Origin: Flavipsychrobacter sp.
GTDB lineage: Bacteria > Bacteroidota > Bacteroidia > Chitinophagales > Chitinophagaceae
NCBI GenBank assembly: GCA_021156265.1
Contig: JAJNBR010000299.1
Coordinates: forward strand, 1 to 6,371
DNA: 6,371 nucleotides
Direction: 5' to 3'
A program made the position numbers and the translations under genes. This document shows positions 1-6,167 of this stretch, piece by piece. Position 1 is the stretch's first letter, and each line of letters opens with the position of its first letter. The notes under the pieces are model-generated. The model had not been told where the DNA came from. It ran no database searches and was given only the letters and a program-made list of their open reading frames with translations.

Positions 1-657
1 TTCAGTCACATGGCCCATTGGATCGTATGAATACGTACGCAGGAAGATGCTTGTATCTTTACCGACGGATGCTGCCACCAGCTTTTCCGTTTCATTTGCA
101 GGATCCTCTATTACGTTGAACGATTCTCCCCGTTCTTTCAATATGTTGCCTGCATCGTCGTATGTATATGTAGTCACCGAAACCGACAGCCATCGCGCTC
201 CGCTCACCCAATTGCTAAGCGTTGCGCCGACCCAATCGCGTAGCTGCTGACAGCAGCCCTGTACAGCGTTTACATGGCGCTCTCCGGTCTTCTGGCCTTT
301 TGAATCATATTGGTAGCTAGCGCCCATGCACAGGGTATTATCGCCGCAATAGAGGCCCGTTTCTAATAGGCGGTTATGATCATCATATTTAAACAGCTCC
401 CTGCCCTTTTGCTTGTGCTCGCTGTCACCTATTTGCCCCGTTATCAACCTATTTGCCACATCCCAGGTGTATACAGTTTTAACCTTGTAGTCCCAGTGAT
501 GGATGTATTCAGTCATTCTCCTGATGTTACCCCTCAAAGTATCTTCGCCTATTACGAGCTGAGCATGCGAGCATGCAGGCACACAAACAAACAGCAGGAT
601 CATAAATCTTACTGTGTACATTCCCATCCATCGAAATATAGATTTGATACGATGCAT
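1..657 (-). CDS. Exported YD-repeat-like protein (3' end outside the window)
   Basis: This reading frame stays open for 219 codons on the minus strand and runs off the left edge, so the C-terminus is missing. The N-terminus has basic residues and a hydrophobic core (FMILLFVCVPAC, residues about 19-30). It is followed by SHA|Q, a plausible signal-peptidase I site; Cys30 in VPAC could instead be a lipid-attachment residue, although Pro at -2 is unusual. After that come short repeats with the tyrosine-aspartate signature of RHS/YD proteins: FKYDDHNRLLETGLY, YQYDSKGQKTGER, TYTYDDAGNILKERG and TYSYDPMGHVTE, plus a weaker YTWDVANRLITG. YD repeats usually build extracellular beta-rich shells or stalks, but the visible part is too short to call a toxin or an RHS protein. 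I chose the ATG at 657 because GGAAAA lies about six bases upstream; in-frame ATGs at 627 and 621 would leave a shorter but still workable signal peptide. Export is well supported; the function is unknown. Confidence 0.8.
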   Translation of the reverse strand, partial: MHRIKSIFRWMGMYTVRFMILLFVCVPACSHAQLVIGEDTLRGNIRRMTEYIHHWDYKVKTVYTWDVANRLITGQIGDSEHKQKGRELFKYDDHNRLLETGLYCGDNTLCMGASYQYDSKGQKTGERHVNAVQGCCQQLRDWVGATLSNWVSGARWLSVSVTTYTYDDAGNILKERGESFNVIEDPANETEKLVAASVGKDTSIFLRTYSYDPMGHVTE

Positions 658-679
658 GATTTTTCCAGGGGCTTGCGTG

Positions 680-701
680 TAATATACTTTACTAATATAC
701 T
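680..701 (-). promoter_or_regulatory. AT-rich 9-base direct repeat upstream of the YD-repeat gene
   Basis: Read on the minus strand, AGTATATTA occurs twice (693-701 and 680-688), separated by GTAA, giving a 13-base period. The pair ends 22 bases before the preferred ATG at 657, so it could be part of the promoter or an operator. It does not match the Bacteroidota TTTG / TAnnTTTG promoter pattern well, and two short AT-rich words can recur by chance. Confidence 0.25.
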
Positions 702-719
702 AAAAGCACCGGTTTCCGC

Positions 720-746
720 CGTTGTTGCTGTTCTTCACCAACAACG
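720..746. other. Simple hairpin in the intergenic region
   Basis: CGTTGTTG (720-727) and CAACAACG (739-746) are perfectly complementary 8-base arms around an 11-base loop. The hairpin lies between the YD-repeat gene and the repeated two-hairpin modules. There is no T-tract on either side, so it is not a classic intrinsic terminator. It may be part of the 5' leader of the minus-strand gene, or chance. Confidence 0.3.
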
Positions 747-773
747 ATATAGGAAAAGTGATAAATGGACAGT

Positions 774-824
774 GAAAAGCAAAAGCTTTTCCGGGTTTAG
801 GTCGAAGTGAATACTTCGACCAGT
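774..824 (-). repeat. Two-hairpin intergenic repeat, copy 1
   Basis: On the plus strand this unit has a first hairpin with arms GAAAAGC (774-780) and GCTTTTC (785-791) around an AAAA loop. An 8-base linker, CGGGTTTA (792-799), follows. The second hairpin has 9-base arms GGTCGAAGT (800-808) and ACTTCGACC (813-821) around a GAAT loop, and the unit ends with AGT. The linker and second hairpin are identical to copy 2, 73 bases downstream. Both copies lie 3' of the minus-strand SBBP gene and could stabilise or end its transcript, but no T-tract follows. The architecture resembles REP-type palindromic elements; that identity is inferred. Confidence 0.8.
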
Positions 825-848
825 GATGTGATAGAGTGTGTTGTGGTT

Positions 849-897
849 GCAAGCAAATGCTTGCCGGGTTTAGGTCGAAGTGAATACTTCGACCAGT
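849..897 (-). repeat. Two-hairpin intergenic repeat, copy 2
   Basis: The architecture matches copy 1. The first hairpin has arms GCAAGC (849-854) and GCTTGC (859-864) around an AAAT loop. The same linker, CGGGTTTA (865-872), follows, and then the identical 9-base-arm hairpin (873-881 with 886-894, loop GAAT) and AGT. The first stem differs from copy 1 by a paired A:T to C:G change and the loss of one A:T pair, so pairing is kept although the sequence changes. The second hairpin begins 17 bases past the stop of the minus-strand SBBP gene, so it falls in that gene's 3' untranslated region. Confidence 0.8.
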
Positions 898-911
898 TGC
901 CGGATGCGGTG

Positions 912-3422
912 TTATTCCTTCAATAACTTCATATTGGCAGTACCCTTTGAAGTATTGATCTTCAGAAAATAAGTTCCGGCAGCCAGTGAGCTGACGTCTA
1001 TTTTTTGCTGTTGCTCCGCAAGCGAGGAGTTGTAAATTAACCTTCCATCGACTGTTAACAATTCTATTGTGCCAGTTAAGCCGTCTGTGTTTTCAACCAT
1101 TACATATGTTGCAGATGGGTTTGGATAAATACGGAAGGCCTTTGCGAGTGCATCATCTATGTGCTGGGTTTGAATGTGTACATTGACCTTAATGGTATTA
1201 GTGCAAGTGAACAGATCGGTTACTATTACAGTATACGTGCCGCTGTCGGTTAATTGTGCGTTAGGGATAGAAGGGTTTGGCAGCGTACTTGAGAAGCCAT
1301 TAGCATGCGACCACTGGTACTGGCTGCCGCCGCTTGCCTGCAGGTTGATGGTGCCATTCAATAGTACAGGGTTGTTGGCGCTTGCCGTGGCGAAGTCATC
1401 GCAAACATTCAGCTTAATCAGGAAGCCATCGTTTACACCGCCTTTTGTCGGCTGGTGCGATCCGGGCTGGCCGATCAGCGCATTGCCGCTAGCTCCTGTT
1501 ACATACACAGCCGTTTTCCTATCTGAGGTGATGCTGTTGCCCTCGGCATCTCCATAGTAGGTGCCCCATTTTATTTTGCCCGCCGAGTCGAATTTTGAAA
1601 TGAATATTTGGTTGCCGCCGGGTGTGCCGGGATATAATGCATTAGGTGTAGAGATGCCGGTGGTAGAGTACGTAACACCGGTAAGGAATATATGTCCTTT
1701 GGCCGCCGTCACAGACTTAGGGGCGTCGTTACTATTGCCGCCGTAATATGTGCTCCAGATACGGACGCCTGTGGAGTCGAATTTGGATATAAAGCCATCT
1801 TCACTGAAGCTTTTTGTGGCCTGGTGTGCACCCGGTGTTGCCATAACATTGGGAGAGGTGGTGTAGCCTGTAACATAAATATTAGCGTTTTCGTCTAATC
1901 CTGTTGTTACGTCAACCTCCATTCCGCTGCCGCCATAATACGTACTCCAAAGCCTCGCGCCCGCCGTATCGAACTTAGCAAGAAAGACATCCCAGCTGCC
2001 GCCTTTGGTCGGCTGGTAAGCGCCGGGGGAAGTAACATTAAATGACGACGTCGTTTGCCCGCCAATATAGATGCGGTTGTTAACGATATAGGTGCTGTTA
2101 AGATATTCATCATCGTTGCCGCCATAGAAAGTGGCCCAAACGCGAACGCCGCCCGGGGTGAACTTGACAATGAACCCATCGTGCCAGCCACCGTTATTGG
2201 TTTGGAACGCCCCGGGCGTTGCAATATTTGATCCGCTACGTGTATCGCCTGTCAGGTACACGTTGTTGGCGTCATCAATAGCCACTGACCTTCCCTGGTC
2301 GAAGTTGGCATCGCCATAATAGGTACTCCATAAGCGTTGTCCCGCGCTGTCGAACTTTGCCAGGTAGGCATCATTCAACCCCTGCCAGCTGGTTAGATGA
2401 GCGCCGGTAGTCGCAATGCCGGATGTAGATTGTGTATAACCTGAAATATAAAGATTCAGTCCGCTCTTTTCTATAGCTATACCCATTCCCAGCTCATCAT
2501 CATAGCCACCGTAATAGGTGCCCCAAATGCGCGCACCTGCCGGGTTGAATTTCGCTACAAAAGCATCGCGCAAGCCAAAATAAGTGTCTTCGTATGTGCC
2601 TGCAGTAGCGATCGCATTCGCAGAATAAGTTGTACCAATAAAATAAACATTTCCGAGCGTATCGGTGATCACCGTTTTACCATAGTCGGTGCCTGTGCCC
2701 CCATAATATGTAGCCCACTGCACGTTTGGCATTGGGTCTATTACCAGTGTAGCGTTTGCCGGTATGTTTTGCGAAACTGACACGCCATAAGAGCCGTCGC
2801 TGTTTGCCTGCAGTTTTGCGTTTACCTCAGTTTTACCTGCCGCAAGCGAATAGTAGCTATAAGGTACGGTTTCTTCCAGTGTCGTTAAAGTAGTGGCGAT
2901 GCTAAGGCCATTACCATTTTGCGTGATGCTTTTAGCGCCTTTTATATCCAGCTTTATGTCGGCAAGCTTTGCGCCGGGGTGCAGAATGAAATTGTACTTA
3001 GGCTTTTCGCCGGCCAGTAAGAACTCAACGTCAATGCCTGCCCATACATTTTTGTAGAGCACTTTATCGTAGCTGCGTACGGCAGTTATGCCTTTTTCAG
3101 GTGTGTACTCGGTATAATAGTTAAGCATGTCTGCCGACCGACCGGAGCCGTGAGTGGTCATTGCTGCACTGCTGTTTACAAAATCAATGTCCACACGGTT
3201 GAAACGAGCCTGCCCATTGTTTTCGGTTTGCCATATATCGTAGCTAAAGCCGGTTTTCCTTAGCTGGACATTCAACCCATGACCGTTGTACAGGTAAAGC
3301 ACATTGCTGTTGGGCTGGCGGTACTGGTCGGTTATTTGTCCTTTGTTCTCGATAAAAGCCTCGCGGGCGAATGTTGTAAAAGACAGGGAAAGGGCTATAA
3401 GGCCCGTTAACAGGTGTTTCAT
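912..3422 (-). CDS. Secreted SBBP-repeat beta-propeller protein with Ig-like domain and T9SS sorting domain
   Basis: The 836-residue product starts with a signal peptide (MKHLLTGLIALSLSFTTFA). Residues about 20-232 form the domain that usually precedes SBBP arrays (FIENKGQI near 23, NVWAGIDVEF near 125). Seven SBBP repeats follow, with W-x-T-[YF]-YG-[GD] motifs at Trp 236, 300, 365, 429, 492, 556 and 619, at a 63-65-residue period. This predicts a seven-bladed propeller. An Ig/PKD-like domain spans about 680-750 (LQASGGSQYQWS, DSGTYTVIVTD). The T9SS type A sorting domain covers about 762-836 (YPNPS, VDGR, LAAGTYFLKI). T9SS cargo crosses the outer membrane and is released or surface-anchored; an adhesive or binding role is plausible but unproven. 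The ATG at 3422 is chosen because the signal peptide begins there. The further upstream frame, to 3701, is antisense to the reductase gene. The start overlaps that gene's 5' end and leaves no normal promoter space. Confidence 0.93.
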   Translation of the reverse strand: MKHLLTGLIALSLSFTTFAREAFIENKGQITDQYRQPNSNVLYLYNGHGLNVQLRKTGFSYDIWQTENNGQARFNRVDIDFVNSSAAMTTHGSGRSADMLNYYTEYTPEKGITAVRSYDKVLYKNVWAGIDVEFLLAGEKPKYNFILHPGAKLADIKLDIKGAKSITQNGNGLSIATTLTTLEETVPYSYYSLAAGKTEVNAKLQANSDGSYGVSVSQNIPANATLVIDPMPNVQWATYYGGTGTDYGKTVITDTLGNVYFIGTTYSANAIATAGTYEDTYFGLRDAFVAKFNPAGARIWGTYYGGYDDELGMGIAIEKSGLNLYISGYTQSTSGIATTGAHLTSWQGLNDAYLAKFDSAGQRLWSTYYGDANFDQGRSVAIDDANNVYLTGDTRSGSNIATPGAFQTNNGGWHDGFIVKFTPGGVRVWATFYGGNDDEYLNSTYIVNNRIYIGGQTTSSFNVTSPGAYQPTKGGSWDVFLAKFDTAGARLWSTYYGGSGMEVDVTTGLDENANIYVTGYTTSPNVMATPGAHQATKSFSEDGFISKFDSTGVRIWSTYYGGNSNDAPKSVTAAKGHIFLTGVTYSTTGISTPNALYPGTPGGNQIFISKFDSAGKIKWGTYYGDAEGNSITSDRKTAVYVTGASGNALIGQPGSHQPTKGGVNDGFLIKLNVCDDFATASANNPVLLNGTINLQASGGSQYQWSHANGFSSTLPNPSIPNAQLTDSGTYTVIVTDLFTCTNTIKVNVHIQTQHIDDALAKAFRIYPNPSATYVMVENTDGLTGTIELLTVDGRLIYNSSLAEQQQKIDVSSLAAGTYFLKINTSKGTANMKLLKE
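1407..2717 (-). repeat. Seven tandem SBBP repeats (coding)
   Basis: Within the minus-strand gene, about 190-195 bases encode each of seven degenerate propeller repeats. Each opens with W-x-T-[YF]-YG-[GD]. Most then carry an acidic, often Asp-Asp/Asn-containing stretch, an [NI]-[VI]-Y-[VLIF]-x-G strand, an (I)ATPGA(HY)Q-type turn and a D-[GAV]-F-x-[AVS]-KF end. Nucleotide identity between repeats is partial, so the array looks old rather than freshly expanded. Confidence 0.85.
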
Positions 3423-3989
3423 ACGCTGGATGGCGTCATGCAGGCGCCCGGCGGCCCTGAGGAGGACACAAGTAACGGGTTTACCCACGGGGGCTGGGCC
3501 ATGCCTTTCTTCGATGAAGCGGGAAACAAGGTCATTAAAGAAACTATAGCCGGAGAATTCGACATGCTCCTGGGACGTAAGACCTACGAAATTTTCGCCG
3601 CCTACTGGCCCAACCATGGAGACGACCCTATAGGGCAGGCATTCAACAACGCAAAGAAGTATGTAGCCACGCGCACGCTTACCCAGCTCGACTGGGAGCA
3701 TTCGCAGCGCATAGGCGATGATGTGGTAGAGGAGCTGCGCAAGCTGAAAGCATCAAGCGGGCCTGAGCTGCACATCTGGGGCAGCGGCCAATTGCTGCAG
3801 ACGCTGATATCCGCAGATCTCATTGACGAATACCACTTATGGGTCTTTCCTGTGGTGCTCGGCGAAGGAAAGCGGTTGTTCGAAAATGGCGTTCCGCCAC
3901 GTGCACTCTCGCTGGTTGCAACGCGGAGCACGCCAAGCGGCGTTCTCCTCAACACCTACAGACCTGCGGGTGCTGTTCCAAAGCTGTGA
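3414..3989 (+). CDS. RibD-C / dihydrofolate-reductase-like protein, probably 5'-truncated
   Basis: The frame gives 191 residues from a GTG. It belongs to the large family of uncharacterised NAD(P)H-dependent reductases related to the C-terminal domain of RibD and to dihydrofolate reductase. Visible hallmarks are TLDGVMQAPGGPEEDT at 4-19, HGGW at 25-28, MLLGRKTYE at 51-59, HIWGSGQLLQ at 120-129 (the glycine loop expected at the cofactor) and LIDEYHLWVFPVVLGEGKRLF at 136-156 (broken here only by naming). Homologues normally carry about eight to ten more residues before TLDG, a first beta strand of the type M-R-K-L-I-V. Here a TAA at 3408-3410 sits two codons before the GTG, so that strand is missing. 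The next ATG, at 3438, would lose TLDGV as well. The gene looks GC-richer than its neighbour. It may be a remnant, or functional with an altered N-terminus. The cellular substrate is unknown. Confidence 0.8.
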   Translation: MFHTLDGVMQAPGGPEEDTSNGFTHGGWAMPFFDEAGNKVIKETIAGEFDMLLGRKTYEIFAAYWPNHGDDPIGQAFNNAKKYVATRTLTQLDWEHSQRIGDDVVEELRKLKASSGPELHIWGSGQLLQTLISADLIDEYHLWVFPVVLGEGKRLFENGVPPRALSLVATRSTPSGVLLNTYRPAGAVPKL

Positions 3990-3995
3990 CCCGGG

Positions 3996-4658
3996 TTATG
4001 CCAGTATATTAATAGCACGAGACATCACTACCAGTATCGTGAGCAGCGATATGGCGCTTTGCAGCATCATCAGCAACTTGGCACGGTGGGTCAGTGGCAG
4101 CACATCTGTTGGACTGAACGCTGCACTTGTACTATATCCGAGAAATAGATAATCGATATACGCAGGCTTCCAACCGTCGGGACAATCTTCTTTTGGAGCG
4201 CCCTCCTGCGGGAAAAGCCAGTCGGGAAGGGTGGTTGTATCATTCGATCGGCCTGCCGCCCCGCCGCGGTCGAGCGCCCAGTACAGCATGGAGAACGATA
4301 TAATGTTGATCGTCCACACGCCAAGCCCGGAAATAAGTAATTGCAGGCCGGTGACATCCTGGTTATCGCGGAGCACCGCGTTAATAATGATCGCGAGGTT
4401 GGCAAAGCATAAAATACCAGCTGCTATACTGAATATCATCGTAACCCAACGTTCGATGATCTGCCAAACTTTTTTATGCGGCATCAACATCACGGCAACC
4501 AATGGCATTATCTCAACAGCTACAAGAGCGTAGATAACCCATGGCGAAAAAAGGCGGATACGGTGCGGAAACTGCACCAGCAGAGCTAACGCTAAAAGAA
4601 TGGAAAGCACAACAGCCCATCGCTGCTCATTGTGTTTTGTTTTGGTAGATACGGTCAT
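3996..4658 (-). CDS. Polytopic membrane protein with pore-like C-terminal region (FSPTD motif)
   Basis: The product has 220 residues. Hydrophobic segments lie at about 14-30, 38-59, 70-95, 105-128 and 194-217, with a shorter amphipathic stretch at 168-180. After the fourth segment comes a polar loop with LDRGG (129-133) and PDWLFPQEG (145-153). Then come YIDYLFLGYSTSAAFSPTD (167-185), VLPLTHRAKLLMMLQS and a last helix. This order (short helix, conserved turn, helix) resembles the pore region of two-helix ion channels. The K+-selectivity signature (TVGYG) is absent and STSAAFSPTD stands in its place. I recall a conserved family of bacterial membrane proteins with this FSPTD block and no assigned function; ion conduction is inference. 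The ATG at 4658 gives a short polar N-terminus before the first helix. The gene converges on the reductase gene with six bases between stops and diverges from the deiodinase-like gene. Confidence 0.85.
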   Translation of the reverse strand: MTVSTKTKHNEQRWAVVLSILLALALLVQFPHRIRLFSPWVIYALVAVEIMPLVAVMLMPHKKVWQIIERWVTMIFSIAAGILCFANLAIIINAVLRDNQDVTGLQLLISGLGVWTINIISFSMLYWALDRGGAAGRSNDTTTLPDWLFPQEGAPKEDCPDGWKPAYIDYLFLGYSTSAAFSPTDVLPLTHRAKLLMMLQSAISLLTILVVMSRAINILA

Positions 4659-4815
4659 GACTTCTGTTTACGCATCATTTTTGAAGCAACAAAATCAAGC
4701 CATTGTGATCAGTGGTGCTGTTCAGTTTCAACGCGTTGTCGGTGTTCCTCAACATTATAAAACTCATCACATTAAACTTATCTTCGTATGGAACGTCCAA
4801 AGTCAAATCCTGCCT
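4659..4815. promoter_or_regulatory. Divergent intergenic region between membrane-protein and deiodinase-like genes
   Basis: These 157 bases should hold promoters for both flanking genes. The best plus-strand -7-like match is TATCTTCG at 4779-4786 (Bacteroidota consensus TAnnTTTG), but no TTG lies at the expected distance upstream, and it sits only about 30 bases before the GTG. On the minus strand TGATTTTG is a one-mismatch candidate, again without a well-placed partner. No convincing Shine-Dalgarno sequence precedes either start. A short out-of-frame ATG frame begins at 4788. Confidence 0.35.
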
Positions 4816-6156
4816 GTGAAGAATTTATTAGTTGTTCTTTTCTCTTTAGTTGTCGGCAGTGCTGTTGCGCAACCTAACCTGAAGCCGTCCATAGGATTGG
4901 GCAGTTTGCCGGCGGATAATACGCCCGTGTGTGCCATACCCACCTACCAGGGCAGCTTTACTACCTCGGGCTACCAGGAAGGAGATACGATCCCCGATTT
5001 TACTTTGTACACAGTCGGCGGCACAGCTGTGAACATTAAATCAGTCTTACAGTCGAAAAAGCCGGTGTTGCTGGTGAACGGCAACTATACCTGTCCGGTG
5101 TATCGCGGCAAGTTGCCGGACCTGAATGCTATGGCTGCATTTTATGGCTCAGCGTTGAACACCTATATTGTTTACACGGTAGAGGCGCATCCTATTATTG
5201 ACAACAGTCCTTACAGCGGCAACGTTTGGGTGACCAGCCAGAATCAAACCGATGGTGTATTGTACCGTCAACCCAAAACCTATGGTGAGCGTAAAGCGCT
5301 TATTGACACCATGAAAAAATACATGACCATTACACCAACGATACTGGTGGACGGTCCGTGTAACGAATGGTGGAGTTATTTCGGGCCCGCACCTAACAAT
5401 GCATACTTGATAGATACCAATGGTATTGTACAGGCAAAGCACGCTTGGTTTCACAAGCTGCCCGATAATATGTGGTGCGATATAGATACACTGCTGGGTA
5501 CTAATTCGGGCAACTGTATTGCTGTACCCAATAACGGCAACTTTAGTTTCAAACTGGATAAGGACAGCGTGATAGCGGGCCCTGCGGGTAATGTCCTGGC
5601 GCTGCATGGTGTACTTAAAAACACATCGGCTACAGGCAGTGTTACGGTGCAGGTGATGAAGATGCAGAAAGCGGTTCCTGCGGGATGGGAGACTGCCTTG
5701 TGCGCGGATATTTGTTATGCTACTAATATAGATACCGCTTATATCATGCTTGCCCCGGCAGACAGTCAAAGCTTCACCTTCTATTTTTATACCGATACAA
5801 TAGCAGGTTCAGGTAATGTGACGGTTGGCTTCCGTAATATGTCGAACAGCAATAACAAGATGAAGCAGGGCTTTTACGCTACGACGTGGGGGCTTGATAT
5901 AAATGAAGTATCTACAGAAACTGTCCGGTTATATCCTAATCCCGTTTCAGATCGATTGCATATCCATCTTAATGATAATGAACCTTCGACCATGACGTTG
6001 ATCGACGTAGCGGGCAGGGTGGTGCAGCACTATCCGGAAAGGTACTGGCAGACAGATGTTGTATTGCCTGTTGGTGAGTTGCCTGCTGGTGTATACATTT
6101 TGAAAATCGAAAGTAGGAGTAGTGTAGTGAATCAAAAGGTTATCGTGCAGCGATAA
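4816..6156 (+). CDS. Secreted iodothyronine-deiodinase-like thioredoxin-fold protein with T9SS sorting domain
   Basis: The 446-residue product begins with a clear signal peptide (MKNLLVVLFSLVVGSAVA|Q). Residues about 55-228 resemble the deiodinase branch of the thioredoxin fold. The features are GDTIPDFTLYTVGG (56-69), a strand and active-site turn LLVNGNYTCPVYRGKL (85-100), YIVYTVEAHP (117-126), DG (146-147), R-type helix 151-170, TPTILVDGPCNEWW (173-186) and AYLIDTNGIVQAKHAWF (196-212). Vertebrate deiodinases have selenocysteine followed by Pro after SCT, and a conserved EAH; here Cys93-Pro94 and EAH 123-125 match. A beta-sandwich-like region follows (about 240-358, with Cys296 and Cys300), then a T9SS type A sorting domain (about 364-446: YPNPVSD, DVAGR, LPAGVYILKI). 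The GTG start is chosen because the signal peptide begins there; no in-frame ATG lies nearer than 4657. A thiol-redox role at the cell surface is likely, but deiodination is not implied. A general redoxin is the alternative. Confidence 0.85.
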   Translation: MKNLLVVLFSLVVGSAVAQPNLKPSIGLGSLPADNTPVCAIPTYQGSFTTSGYQEGDTIPDFTLYTVGGTAVNIKSVLQSKKPVLLVNGNYTCPVYRGKLPDLNAMAAFYGSALNTYIVYTVEAHPIIDNSPYSGNVWVTSQNQTDGVLYRQPKTYGERKALIDTMKKYMTITPTILVDGPCNEWWSYFGPAPNNAYLIDTNGIVQAKHAWFHKLPDNMWCDIDTLLGTNSGNCIAVPNNGNFSFKLDKDSVIAGPAGNVLALHGVLKNTSATGSVTVQVMKMQKAVPAGWETALCADICYATNIDTAYIMLAPADSQSFTFYFYTDTIAGSGNVTVGFRNMSNSNNKMKQGFYATTWGLDINEVSTETVRLYPNPVSDRLHIHLNDNEPSTMTLIDVAGRVVQHYPERYWQTDVVLPVGELPAGVYILKIESRSSVVNQKVIVQR

Positions 6157-6167
6157 TGTTTTTAAAA

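Noticed and set aside
376..810. Plus-strand frame of 144 codons
   Set aside because: It is antisense to the YD-repeat gene and its leader. It contains no recognisable domain and ends inside the repeated hairpin element.
774..897. CRISPR array or integron attC sites
   Set aside because: There are only two copies, each unit is a pair of hairpins, and no cas or integrase gene is present. The motif lacks the paired core sites of attC.
774..897. Hairpins as classical intrinsic terminators for the SBBP gene
   Set aside because: Neither copy is followed by a T-tract in the direction of transcription. Effects on RNA stability remain possible, but a terminator call is not supported.
2297..2305. The 9-base arm GGTCGAAGT also occurs inside the SBBP gene
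   Set aside because: No second arm or linker accompanies it. It encodes ordinary repeat residues, so it is a chance half-match.
1174..2319. Several plus- and minus-strand frames inside the SBBP gene, including a 105-codon minus frame at 1907-2224
   Set aside because: They are shadows produced by the repetitive coding sequence. Their translations are low-complexity and have no family features.
3423..3701. A 93-residue N-terminal extension of the SBBP gene
   Set aside because: This stretch is antisense to the reductase coding sequence. The signal peptide starts precisely at the ATG at 3422, so an extension would bury it.
3602..3955. Minus-strand frame opposite the reductase gene
   Set aside because: The plus-strand frame has clear family motifs, whereas this one has none.
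4600..4815. A 72-residue N-terminal extension of the deiodinase-like gene
   Set aside because: It would overlap the divergent membrane-protein gene and place the signal peptide internally. The GTG at 4816 gives a normal signal peptide.
5149..5769. Minus-strand frame of 206 codons opposite the deiodinase-like gene
   Set aside because: It is antisense to a confident coding region and shows no domain or signal of its own.
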